Origin: Nitrosomonas sp. sh817
GTDB lineage: Bacteria > Pseudomonadota > Gammaproteobacteria > Burkholderiales > Nitrosomonadaceae
Assembly (NCBI RefSeq): GCF_030908545.1
Contig: NZ_CP133083.1
Span: 682,001 to 746,000, forward strand
Direction: 5' to 3'
Length of the DNA stretch: 64,000 bases
Positions 31,772-39,946 of this stretch are shown here, piece by piece; positions within the stretch are counted from its first letter, which is position 1; the number at the start of each line of letters is the position of its first letter. A model generated the notes under the pieces. That model did not search any database, was not told the origin of the DNA, and saw only the letters and a list, made by a program, of their open reading frames with translations. The position numbers and the translations under genes are program-made.

Positions 31772-32758
31772 TTAAACCAATAAGTGCCGGATGGCTTCTT
31801 GTTCGGCGACCAGTTCGCGGTAACTGGCTTGCATTTTCTCGTTATCCGCGCCGGTGATTTCCAGATCTTCGACAATTCGATACCGGCCATTTTGGCAAGT
31901 GACCGGGAAACTATAAATCACACCGCTGGGTATCCCGTAACTGCCGTTCGACGGTACCCCCATTGATACCCAATCGCCTTCCCGGGTACCGAAGATCCAA
32001 TCTTGCATGTGATTGATAATCGCATTGGCGGCGCTGGCCGCGCTGGATTTGCCGCGGCGCGCTTCAATGATCGCCGCGCCGCGTTTTTGCACGGTCGGGA
32101 TAAAGTGGTGTTCGACCCATCCGGCATCGTTGATCAGCGTTGATACTTTGTCATTGCCGAACATGGCGTGACTTAAATCCGGGAATTGCGTGTTGGAGTG
32201 ATTGCCCCATACGATCATTCTTTTGATGCCGGACACCGGTGCCCGGAGTTTTAACGCCACTTGCGACAAGGCGCGATTGTGATCCAGCCGCAGCATCGCC
32301 GAAAAGTTGCCGGGATCCAAGTCAGGGGCGTTTTTCAAGGTGATATACGCATTGGTATTGGCCGGATTGCCAACCACTAGAATCTTCACGTCGCGTTTGG
32401 CTGCGGCGTTCAACGCCCTTCCTTGCGAAATGAATATCGGGCCATTCGCTGTGAGCAAGTCTTTCCGTTCCATATTTTCACCGCGTGGCCGCGCCCCGAC
32501 CAGCAGGGCGATGTCGGCATTATCGAATGCAACTTCCGGATTGTCGGTGGTAACAATGCCTGCCAGCAACGGAAAGGCGCAGTCATAAAGCTCCATTACC
32601 ACGCCTTCAAAGAACGGTTGCGCTTCGGTCACATCGTGCAATTGCAAAATGACCGGCTGATCTTTGCCAAGCATGTCACCCGCAGCAATGCGATATAACA
32701 GGTTATAACAAATCTGCCCGGTTGCTCCGGTGACGGCGATACGAATAGGCGATTTCAT
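31772..32758 (-). CDS. mdh: Malate dehydrogenase
   Basis: Interconverts malate and oxaloacetate with NAD in the TCA cycle. The 328-residue enzyme has [20 protein letters not shown] at the N terminus (Rossmann motif, in the form used by the long cytosolic-type MDH group), [15 protein letters not shown] around the mobile loop, [10 protein letters not shown], the LDHNRALSQ motif and the catalytic histidine in [12 protein letters not shown]. It is convergent with the lytic transglycosylase gene, with 13 bp between the stops. Confidence 0.96.
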   Translation of the reverse strand: MKSPIRIAVTGATGQICYNLLYRIAAGDMLGKDQPVILQLHDVTEAQPFFEGVVMELYDCAFPLLAGIVTTDNPEVAFDNADIALLVGARPRGENMERKDLLTANGPIFISQGRALNAAAKRDVKILVVGNPANTNAYITLKNAPDLDPGNFSAMLRLDHNRALSQVALKLRAPVSGIKRMIVWGNHSNTQFPDLSHAMFGNDKVSTLINDAGWVEHHFIPTVQKRGAAIIEARRGKSSAASAANAIINHMQDWIFGTREGDWVSMGVPSNGSYGIPSGVIYSFPVTCQNGRYRIVEDLEITGADNEKMQASYRELVAEQEAIRHLLV

Positions 32759-33084
32759 TTTTTTCCAATCCTCGAAAAGCCACCAATAGGTTGGAAAATT
32801 GGCGGTATATGGGGAAATGTGAACGGATTATACTTGCAATCAATGCCTCGCGGAAGAGCCGCTGCGCTGCGACTACCAGAATAAGGGCAGCATATTGATG
32901 ATTGCATGCTGGAATAATTACTTTCCTTGAAAACGGATCACAGCAAGAAACCCGGCACGTTATGAAAATACAACATTGCAGCCGGACGGAAATGCAACAT
33001 AACCCGGACCGGATCGCCCGCTTTGGCTTGCATCACCGTGCACATTGCGTATGATGCAAGCACTCACAATTTCCAGGAGATGTC
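32759..33084. other. Intergenic region between divergent mdh and DUF5995 genes
   Basis: About 326 bp expected to hold two divergent promoters. A CAGGAG Shine-Dalgarno precedes the DUF5995 start. No repeat, RNA gene or convincing operator was recognised. Confidence 0.6.
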
Positions 33085-33864
33085 ATGTCGCCCACCAGCT
33101 TTCCTTCCGCCATTGCTTCCCCGGCCACAACCATTGACGAAGTCATTACGCAATTAACCGCCATCGTCGAATGGTCAAAACAAAATAATTCCCGCATCGG
33201 CTACTTCGCCGCGCTGTACCGCAAAGTGACGATCCAGGTCAAGAAAGGCATTCAGGAAAATTATTTTGACGACGGTCCGCGCATGGAACGGCTCGATGTG
33301 ATTTTCGCTAATCGTTACATTCGCGCCTGTTATCTGCACTTTACCGATCAAACCCCGACCAAATCTTGGGTGCGGGCGTTTGACGCCACGCAACATTGGT
33401 GGCCGATCGTGTTGCAACATTTGTTACTGGGCATGAATGCGCACATCAATCTGGATCTCGGCATCGCCGCAGCGGAAACCATGCCGCCGGGAGAACTGCA
33501 AAACCTCAAGGGTGATTTCGACAAAATCAATGAAGTCCTGGCGGGTTTGGTCGGCGGCGTGCAAAGCGAATTGGCGCAGATCTGGCCGGTGCTGGGGTTG
33601 CTCAACCGCTTTCTGGGCTCGGTGCAAACCGCCATCATCAATTTCAGCATGGAAAAAGCCCGCGATGCCGCCTGGTCATTCGCGGAGAAGTTATCGCCGT
33701 TGCCGGGGCCGCAACGCCAACAGGCAATCCGGGAAAAAGACGAGATGATGGCATTGTTTTCCAACGTGATTTCTCATCCGGGGTTTTATGGCTCGTTCAT
33801 TACCGGCATCATCCGCTTGGGTGAACGTGGCACAACGCGTCAACGCATCGAAATTCTAGAGTGA
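33085..33864 (+). CDS. DUF5995 family protein of unknown function
   Basis: A 259-residue soluble, mostly helical protein. Family-like segments are TIDEVITQLTAIVEWSKQNNSRIGYFAALYRKVT near the N terminus, the W-rich ATQHWWPIVLQHLLLGMNAHINLDLGIAAAE core with a histidine and several acidic residues, and DAAWSFAEKL. No signal peptide or membrane segment is seen. The conserved histidine and acidic residues could suit a metal-dependent enzyme, but that is speculation. It is the last gene before the insertion sequences; whether it once belonged to the SulP locus is unknown. Confidence 0.75.
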   Translation: MSPTSFPSAIASPATTIDEVITQLTAIVEWSKQNNSRIGYFAALYRKVTIQVKKGIQENYFDDGPRMERLDVIFANRYIRACYLHFTDQTPTKSWVRAFDATQHWWPIVLQHLLLGMNAHINLDLGIAAAETMPPGELQNLKGDFDKINEVLAGLVGGVQSELAQIWPVLGLLNRFLGSVQTAIINFSMEKARDAAWSFAEKLSPLPGPQRQQAIREKDEMMALFSNVISHPGFYGSFITGIIRLGERGTTRQRIEILE

Positions 33865-34040
33865 TCTCAATTTAAATCCACCGATACATCATCTTTTTCG
33901 AAGGACATTGCGCCGGTTATCGCTGCTTTGATAGTACGCTGGGCTTATTGTCGTTGTGTTGAACAGGCTCAACATACTCATCTGTACCTCACAAAAATTT
34001 GACGTTGTATACGATACACTACTATCGAGTAAGGTGATTC

Positions 34041-35241
34041 TAGGGAAACACTGATCTATTCGATCAAATAGATAGACCTGCAAAGGTTAGATAAAATACC
34101 TTGCTATTGATAAACATGGAATAGAGCGATGCAATCAAGCTTTTCTGAGCTGGAATATGCGGCAAAGAAGAAACAAACCCGGCGTGATCGTTTTCTGGTT
34201 GAGATTGAAGCTGCAACACCGTGGACATCCCTGCTGAATGTTATAGCTCCGTATTATCCGGTTAGCGGTAGGCGAGGTCATCCACCGATTGGTTTGGAAC
34301 GGATGCTGAGGATGTATATTGTGCAACAGTGCTTTGGTTTTTCGGATGAAGGCGCGGAAGATGCTGTATACGACAGTCAAGCAATCCGCTGCTTTGTTGG
34401 TATTGATCTGAATCGGGAAGCAGTACCGGATGCGACGACTCTGCTGAGATTTCGCCATTTGCTGGAAGCGCATCATCTGACGGAATCCATTTTTGATGCA
34501 ATCAATGCACATTTGGCTGAACGCGGACTATTTCTTCGCGAAGGTACGATTGTTGATGCTACGCTGATCTCAGCGCCTCCTTCGACCAAGAATAGAGAAG
34601 GAAAACGCGATAGCGAAATGCATCAAACCAGGAAAGGCAAGCAGTGGCACTTCGGCATGAAGGTACACATCGGTGTCGATGCGCAATCAGGGCTTGTTCA
34701 TACCCTGATCGGAACGGCAGCCAATGTCCACGATGTTACTCAGGCACAGGCGCTGCTGCATGGTGATGAAACCGATGTATTTGGTGATGCGGGCTATCTG
34801 GGCGTTGAGAAACGAGAAGAGAATCTTGAATTGCCCGTAACCTGGCATATCGCGATGCGCCCTTCCAAGCGCAAGGCATTGCCCAAAACAACAGCAGGCG
34901 AACTGATGGAGAAGCTTGAACATGCAAAAGCCAGCATTCGTGCCAAAGTTGAGCATCCCTTTCATGTCGTAAAGAATCTGTTCATGCATCGCAAAACTCG
35001 CTACAAAGGAATGGCCAAAAATAATGCTCAGATGTTTTCACTGTTTGGGCTTGCCAACTTGCTGCTGGCTCGCCGGTGGTTATGTAGCTCTGACAGCCAG
35101 ATTGCGTCTTAAAGACAAGAAATGAGCGGAATAAGGCAAGAAATAACGCAATTCAACCCAGAATATGGCAAATTTTAACCCAATATCCCAGAACTGCTCG
35201 CTTTGCCCTTGGGGTGTGGCGAATTAATCAGCGTTTCCCTA
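34041..35241 (+). mobile_element. Complete IS5-family insertion sequence
   Basis: About 1.2 kb with inverted ends: left GGGAAACACTGATCTATTCG, right (complement) GGGAAACGCTGATTAATTCG. CTAG is present at both boundaries (34040-34043 and 35239-35242), matching the YTAR 4-bp duplication of the IS5 group. It encloses one intact transposase gene. It interrupts the leader of the first SulP gene; joining the flanks restores a continuous sequence through one CTAG. Confidence 0.88.
34129..35112 (+). CDS. IS5-family transposase
   Basis: An intact 327-residue DDE transposase. It begins SSFSELEYAAKKKQTRRDRFL and has the IS5-type N-terminal domain (RRGHPPIGLERMLRMYIVQQCFGFSDEG). First catalytic Asp: GTIVDATLI. 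Second: VFGDAGYLG. Catalytic Glu: RAKVEHPFHVVK, near residue 283. No frameshift is seen, so it may be active. It is the likely source of activity for the MITE-like elements with matching ends elsewhere in the window. Confidence 0.93.
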   Translation: MQSSFSELEYAAKKKQTRRDRFLVEIEAATPWTSLLNVIAPYYPVSGRRGHPPIGLERMLRMYIVQQCFGFSDEGAEDAVYDSQAIRCFVGIDLNREAVPDATTLLRFRHLLEAHHLTESIFDAINAHLAERGLFLREGTIVDATLISAPPSTKNREGKRDSEMHQTRKGKQWHFGMKVHIGVDAQSGLVHTLIGTAANVHDVTQAQALLHGDETDVFGDAGYLGVEKREENLELPVTWHIAMRPSKRKALPKTTAGELMEKLEHAKASIRAKVEHPFHVVKNLFMHRKTRYKGMAKNNAQMFSLFGLANLLLARRWLCSSDSQIAS

Positions 35242-35333
35242 GAGAAATTCTTGCATGGCGCTTCAGCATCTCGTCTTGGATATACAGCCATGCCATTGTT
35301 CACTGATATTCGTCGAATTAGGGGGGGGCAGTT

Positions 35334-36450
35334 TATAGACCCGGCCAATAAATAGTTTGAACTTTGAGTGATATTGCATGCCCATAGAAGAATGGAGAAA
35401 ATAGATGCAAGAACCTTAAAGGATGAAGCGCTGCATGAACGGCGGCGGCAAGTGATTCGTCTTTACAAGCGAGGCAGCACTTCTGTGCAAATAGCGCAAA
35501 TAACGGAACTGAGCGACACGGCTGTGAAGAAGATTATTCGACTTTATGAAACAGCTGGCGCAGCTGGACTAAAACCTGGTAGACGGGGACGAAGCGTGGG
35601 TGACAAGCGCAGCCTCAGCGAAGAGCAGGAGTTGAGATTGCAACGGCTTATTTGCGATAAGCGTCCTGAGCAACTGAAGATGGATTTTGCATTGTGGAAT
35701 CGTGGCGCGGTGAGTCAGTTAATCCAGCAGGAATGTGGCCTATCCATGCCGATACGTACGGTGGGGCACTACCTTAAACGATGGGGGTTTACCCCGCAGA
35801 AGCCGATCCGGCGTGCTTACGAACAACGCCCGGAAGCGGTAAAGCAATGGCTCAATGAGCAATACCCGGAGATAGCCAGACGCGCTCGAACTGAAGGCGG
35901 TGAAATTCACTGGGGTGATGAAACAGCACTAGTCAACACGGATGTGCGAGGACGTGGTTTTGCACCCAAGGGAAAAACGCCGGTAGCCTATGCGCCTGGT
36001 ACACGACAACGACTGTCAATGATTGCCACAGTGACAAACAAAGGTTGTGCACGGTGGCAGATTATCGATGGCAATTTCAATTCGGATCGGCTCATTGAGT
36101 TTTTTGAGCTTCTGATCAAAGATACGGAGAAAAAAGTGTTCTTGATCCTGGATAATTTGAGAGTACACCACAGCAAACCAGTAAAGGCTTGGCTGGAAGA
36201 AAATAAGGAAAAAATCGAATGCTTTTATTTGCCCAGCTACAGTCCGGAATTAAATCCAGAAGAGCGATTAAATTCAGATTTGAAACAGGCTATCGGTTCT
36301 AAAGTGCCGACGCGTACCAAGGAAAAATTGCGTAACGCTGCCAACGATCACATGACGATGCTGGAGAACAATCCAGAGCGTGTTGCTTCTTACTTCCAAG
36401 ATCCATATGTAAAATATGCCGCTTAAAACTATTTAATGGCCGGATCAATA
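35334..36450 (+). mobile_element. Complete IS630-family insertion sequence
   Basis: About 1.1 kb. The ends are imperfect inverted repeats: left TAGACCCGGCCAATAAATAG, right (complement) TTGATCCGGCCATTAAATAG, continuing into TTT. TA lies at both boundaries (35334-35335 and 36449-36450), the usual IS630/Tc1 target duplication. The right-hand TA provides the A of the ATG of the SulP gene at 36450. The left flank ends in AGGGGGGGGCAGTT, so the element separates that gene's ribosome-binding site from its start codon. Confidence 0.87.
35392..36426 (+). CDS. IS630-family transposase
   Basis: An intact transposase of about 344 residues from the ATG at 35392; a GTG at 35368 would add eight. The N-terminal helix-turn-helix region is RRQVIRLYKRGSTSVQIAQITELSDTAVKKIIRLY. 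The DDE catalytic triad is visible in IHWGDETALVN, FLILDNLRVHHSK and SYSPELNPEERLNSDLK. It resembles the single-frame IS630 group rather than the frameshifted ones. Confidence 0.92.
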   Translation: MEKIDARTLKDEALHERRRQVIRLYKRGSTSVQIAQITELSDTAVKKIIRLYETAGAAGLKPGRRGRSVGDKRSLSEEQELRLQRLICDKRPEQLKMDFALWNRGAVSQLIQQECGLSMPIRTVGHYLKRWGFTPQKPIRRAYEQRPEAVKQWLNEQYPEIARRARTEGGEIHWGDETALVNTDVRGRGFAPKGKTPVAYAPGTRQRLSMIATVTNKGCARWQIIDGNFNSDRLIEFFELLIKDTEKKVFLILDNLRVHHSKPVKAWLEENKEKIECFYLPSYSPELNPEERLNSDLKQAIGSKVPTRTKEKLRNAANDHMTMLENNPERVASYFQDPYVKYAA

Positions 36451-37784
36451 TGAAATCACAGATGGACGATAAGCAAGCATCGGGCGTTACGCAGGATGCG
36501 GCTGTTCCAGCCGGTTCCGCTGCTTTTCAAGCGCAGTACTTTTTCCGGGATACCGCTGCGGGTCTGATAACCGGCGCGATGGCGATCCCGCTGACGATCG
36601 GTATTGCGATTATGTCCGATTATCCGATCAAGGTCGGGCTGGCGACGGTTGCGTTTGCTTGCCTGGTGGGATGGATAAATGCCTGGATAAAGCCGGGTAA
36701 TTATATCGGCGCCCCGGGCATCGCTGCGGGCTTAGCGCCGGTGCTGGCGTTGGGTGTGGCTACATTTGGCTGGGAGAATATGGCATTTTGTATTTTTCTG
36801 ACGGCGATAATGCAAGCGATTATTTGGAAATTCAATTGGCAACGGTATCTGCTGGTTGCGGTTCCGGTTTATTTGGTCGAAGGTTTGCTGGCCGGCGTGG
36901 GGTTGAAAATATTATTGAAGTTCTCCGAATTTACTTACGAAATTCCAGAGGCTGCGGTCACCGAAGAATTTTGGAACGGCGCGCGTATGCAAATGGTCGG
37001 CATTTCCGCGGCGGGCCTTGCAGTATTTTTATTCCTGTTTTTCAAGTTTAAAGATACGCAACCAGCCGTTCCTTACTTTGCGTTGATTATCGGTGGTGCC
37101 GTGCTGGCGCAATTTGTCAGTGTGCCCATGATTTACGCCGAAGATGTCGATCTTTATTTGAAATTGCCATTGCCGCAAGCGGATGTGACGGTGATGATGA
37201 TGGTTTATATGGTGCTTTTCTGTGCCATGCTGGCTATCGTCGACGTGATCGAACAAGTCATGAGTAACGCTGCCATTGAAAAAATTGACCCGTTGGGACG
37301 TAAGACCAATAGCAATAACAGCTTGTTGGCCATCTGGATCGCCAATCTGGGTTCGAGCTTTTTCCATGGCATGACCAATCTGGATGGTTTGGCTAAAAGC
37401 ACCACGAATAAGCTGGCTGGTGCAATGACCAAGTTTTCCGTTCTGATTATCGGATTGGTGGTCTGCTTATTCACATTCAATCCACACTTTTTAAGTTATT
37501 TGCCCAAGTTTGCCCTGGCGGCAATCATGATGTTCACCGGCTACAAAATGATTGCAGGTCTGGTGCATGTCACGCACTACGGTACCTATGCATTGATGCT
37601 GGCGCTGCTAACCGGAGGCCTGGTTTATAAAGTCGGTATTTTTGAAGGATTGCTGATCGCGATGACATTTCACGGCATCATTCACTTCATGGTGTATACC
37701 AAGCACGATCATTTGCCGGGTAAGGCCGTCGTCAAACGTTACTTTGAAAATCTGAAGAAAGACAGCAACAGCAATCTTCAATAG
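36450..37784 (+). CDS. SulP family inorganic anion transporter without STAS domain (copy 1)
   Basis: Inner-membrane transporter of 444 residues, nearly all hydrophobic. The SulP core is clear from RDTAAGLITGAMAIPLTIGIAIMSDYPI and IGAPGIAAGLAPVLALGV at the N side and from ANLGSSFFHGMTNLDGLAKSTTNKLAGA later on. The usual C-terminal STAS domain is missing; the chain ends in a short charged tail. SulP members move bicarbonate, sulfate or dicarboxylates. The carbonic anhydrase gene close by favours bicarbonate (inference). Copy 2 at 39.95 kb is a close paralogue. The ATG overlaps the IS630 target site and no Shine-Dalgarno lies between the IS end and the ATG, so expression may be weakened. A second ATG lies at 36462. 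Confidence 0.88.
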   Translation: MKSQMDDKQASGVTQDAAVPAGSAAFQAQYFFRDTAAGLITGAMAIPLTIGIAIMSDYPIKVGLATVAFACLVGWINAWIKPGNYIGAPGIAAGLAPVLALGVATFGWENMAFCIFLTAIMQAIIWKFNWQRYLLVAVPVYLVEGLLAGVGLKILLKFSEFTYEIPEAAVTEEFWNGARMQMVGISAAGLAVFLFLFFKFKDTQPAVPYFALIIGGAVLAQFVSVPMIYAEDVDLYLKLPLPQADVTVMMMVYMVLFCAMLAIVDVIEQVMSNAAIEKIDPLGRKTNSNNSLLAIWIANLGSSFFHGMTNLDGLAKSTTNKLAGAMTKFSVLIIGLVVCLFTFNPHFLSYLPKFALAAIMMFTGYKMIAGLVHVTHYGTYALMLALLTGGLVYKVGIFEGLLIAMTFHGIIHFMVYTKHDHLPGKAVVKRYFENLKKDSNSNLQ

Positions 37785-37885
37785 CGATTTCTCGATGATT
37801 TTTAGATAAAGCAGTTGTGTCAGGAAAGGTGGATCACGAAGGCATTAATCCGGGGGATGCCCGGTATTTTTAACAAGGACATTTT

Positions 37886-38287
37886 ATGTACCAGAAAATA
37901 ATGATTGCTGTTGATGGTGGTGAAGCCTCCCGTCAGGCATTGGCGAAATCCGCCGATATTGCGAAAATGAATAACGCGGCAATCTGTATTGTTCATTGCG
38001 TGAAAGGCGATAACAAAATCGATGAACAAACGGGTGCGAAAATACTTAAAGAAGCCCGGTCATGTCTCGGCGATTTGAGCGCCCAAACCCGGCTTTTGAA
38101 TGCTGAAGCCGAATACGGCTCAAATGGAATTGCTGAAGTGATTGCCGTAGCGGCAGAGGAGTGGGGGGCCGATTTGCTGGTAGCTGGTGCCAGCAATCGA
38201 AGTAAATTGGAACGTTTCGTGAAAGGCTCGATCGCCGAACAGTTAGCCGCCAGAGTGAAATTTTCAGTGCTGCTGGTTCGCCCGTAA
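37886..38287 (+). CDS. Universal stress protein, UspA family
   Basis: A 133-residue Usp-fold protein: YQKIMIAVDGGEASRQALAKSADIAK at the N terminus and the nucleotide-binding signature AGASNRSKLERFVKGSIAEQLAARVKFSVLLVRP (G-x2-S/N...G-S) at the C terminus. Usp proteins bind ATP or signal stress and energy state; the specific role is unknown. It follows the first SulP gene by about 100 bp with a clear ACAAGGA Shine-Dalgarno. Usp genes beside anion transporters are common, suggesting a regulatory or accessory role, but this is association only. Confidence 0.9.
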   Translation: MYQKIMIAVDGGEASRQALAKSADIAKMNNAAICIVHCVKGDNKIDEQTGAKILKEARSCLGDLSAQTRLLNAEAEYGSNGIAEVIAVAAEEWGADLLVAGASNRSKLERFVKGSIAEQLAARVKFSVLLVRP

Positions 38288-38713
38288 AAATTCTACCGGA
38301 GAAGCCGGGCAATCGTGTCAAATGTCTGGCGGCAAAGAGTCGGGCTATATTCGTGATTATCCGGAAAGTCTGGAATTTCACCCGGCAAGCGGTGGGGCCG
38401 GTCACCGCAGCGGCATGGGCTTTTTCCTGATCCGGGATCGATTGGCGTAAGCTACTGCGTGTATTGAATAATACCTGATATCAGTGAGGAAAATTGCAAC
38501 ATCACCTGGCAGAAAATAGAGAATTACTGTCTGTAACATCGAAAAGTAGTGTTAGAATCCCAATGCCGGGTTTATTTTTATCGCGCTAGAAGATTGATAA
38601 ATCGATGAAAAAGACCTAGGTAATGTTTGCCATTCCCTTGAGTTACTTTGAATATGGCAAGTTTGAGATAGAACTTATGATGAAATGACTAATTACTACA
38701 AAGGATATCTAAA
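38288..38713. other. Intergenic region before the carbonic anhydrase gene
   Basis: About 425 bp. No open frame with coding character, no terminator with a T-run and no RNA gene were recognised. A TTAGAAT -10-like sequence near 38552 and the AAAGGATATC Shine-Dalgarno at the end suggest that the carbonic anhydrase gene has its own promoter. Confidence 0.5.
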
Positions 38714-39715
38714 ATGTTTGAAAGTTTAAAAAATCTGTTAAAACATTTTACAGGCAGTCAAGATACAGCATCATCAGCACCAGAAACGAACCCGCCTCCA
38801 CAACAACCACCAGTAGCTTCAACAACCGTTTCAACCGCTTCCGTCCCGGAAGAAAGCCTCAATCAGTATCTTTCGCTAGCGCAATTCAACCTGGGTCTGG
38901 GCAGCATCGGTCCCGACAATCGCGATGATATCGACAAGAATGTATTAATCCAGATGTATCAAGCGATTGCCGCCGGTGTATTCAACGTGCCTGCAAATGG
39001 CGTGGTGCCGGAAATCTGTGTCGATGGCCGCACCAAAGCCGATGGTTCGCGTTTCAGCGCGCCGTGTGCGGCGGGTGGCACTTTGAGCATCGTGTATGGC
39101 AGCGATCTGGGCGGCTCATCCGCCGGAGACGTGAACGAGTTGCAATTGACGACACAAGCGATTCATGCGCTCAAATCGAAAGGGCATTCCACCGGCGTGC
39201 ACGGCGATGACCACGGATCTTGCGGATGCGGCGCGTGTGCCAAAGCGCCGACGATTTATCAGCACGTCTCGGAACGTATCAACGATATCGCCGCGCTGGT
39301 CGGAAAGCTCGGCATTAACGTGACCGATGCGGAGAAAGGCTCGATTGTGCAGCAAGCCAACAATCGCCTGGGGCAGGCAGGCTTTTTCGCCGAAGACCGG
39401 GCTGCGGTGCTGCAAACGGCGCAGGATTGCGGAGCGCTCTTTGAAGAACTGGTCGGCAAGCACAACGAACTCGGCATCGCATTGAACACCAAGCCCGGCA
39501 CCACCGTGGATCGCGCTGCGATTCGCGCCAAGTATGGCCCGCAATACGATATATTCGTGGTCGATGCTTGGGCATTCGGCAATGCGGCTAAAGATATCAA
39601 TACCACCGGCAGCGATGACGACATTCAACGTATCGCGAAAGCCATTACCATTCAGAATGTTGCCACAGCTTCGATTCTTGGTCATGGCTCATTGCGGATT
39701 ATTCCCATTGCTTAA
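38714..39715 (+). CDS. Zeta-class (cadmium-type) carbonic anhydrase homologue
   Basis: Likely interconverts CO2 and bicarbonate. The 333-residue protein resembles one repeat of the diatom enzyme CDCA1. ICVDGR (Cys 102, Asp 104, Arg 106) matches its CVDGR metal-ligand and Asp-Arg dyad. KGHSTGVHGDDHGSCGCGAC supplies His 163 and a cysteine (probably 172; 170 and 175 are nearby) like CDCA1's SKGH-x2-SVHGD...GCG. FVVDAWAF and the TASILGHGSLRIIPIA ending match its C-terminal part. Residues 15-50 are a Pro/Ser/Thr linker and no signal peptide is seen, so it is probably cytosolic. It sits between two SulP genes. Metal (Cd, Zn or Co) and activity are not known. A beta-class enzyme is less likely, because the conserved segments fit CDCA better. 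Confidence 0.8.
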   Translation: MFESLKNLLKHFTGSQDTASSAPETNPPPQQPPVASTTVSTASVPEESLNQYLSLAQFNLGLGSIGPDNRDDIDKNVLIQMYQAIAAGVFNVPANGVVPEICVDGRTKADGSRFSAPCAAGGTLSIVYGSDLGGSSAGDVNELQLTTQAIHALKSKGHSTGVHGDDHGSCGCGACAKAPTIYQHVSERINDIAALVGKLGINVTDAEKGSIVQQANNRLGQAGFFAEDRAAVLQTAQDCGALFEELVGKHNELGIALNTKPGTTVDRAAIRAKYGPQYDIFVVDAWAFGNAAKDINTTGSDDDIQRIAKAITIQNVATASILGHGSLRIIPIA

Positions 39716-39728
39716 CTTCTTCAGATAA

Positions 39729-39777
39729 CAGACGCCCTTCATCGCCGGGGCCGTTCGATCCCGATGAAGGGCGTCTG
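39729..39777 (+). terminator. Hairpin after the carbonic anhydrase gene
   Basis: A 16-bp perfect stem (CAGACGCCCTTCATCG and its complement) with a 17-base loop begins 14 bp after the stop codon. There is no T-run, so it may act as an RNA-stabilising 3' hairpin or a weak terminator rather than a standard intrinsic terminator. Confidence 0.55.
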
Positions 39778-39822
39778 CAACACGGCAGCGGCAATTCTTG
39801 TCCTCCGGCTGTTCAACAACTT

Positions 39823-39836
39823 GTGATATATATCAA
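39823..39836. promoter_or_regulatory. FNR/CRP-like palindrome upstream of SulP copy 2
   Basis: GTGATATATATCAA differs by one base from the FNR consensus TTGAT-N4-ATCAA; the core TGATATATATCA is a perfect palindrome. It lies about 110 bp before the SulP start. Occupation by an FNR-type regulator is inference, and AT-rich palindromes can arise by chance. Confidence 0.4.
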
Positions 39837-39946
39837 AGTCAGGCGCCGGCAAATCGTATGTAATATTCCAGCCTGAGCTGAACGCATAGCTGGTTTATCC
39901 TGGCGCGGATAATTCCCACGGACCTTTTGCATCATTCGGAAAAATC

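Noticed and set aside
34008-34040. TTGACG followed by AT-rich sequence as a promoter of the original SulP leader
   Set aside because: No acceptable -10 at 16-18 bp spacing could be placed, so no promoter is reported.
36450-37784. Treating SulP copy 1 as a pseudogene because of the IS insertion
   Set aside because: The reading frame is complete and starts with an ATG directly at the IS border; only translation or transcription may be affected.
39116-39685. Antisense open frame of 189 codons across the carbonic anhydrase gene
   Set aside because: The plus-strand frame has clear family motifs and a good ribosome-binding site; the antisense one has neither.
38714-39715. Beta-class or carboxysomal carbonic anhydrase
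   Set aside because: The order CVDGR ... SKGHxxxVHGD ... GCG ... VVDAWA ... fits the zeta (CDCA) class better than the CxDSR/HxxC pattern of the beta class; no carboxysome genes are nearby.
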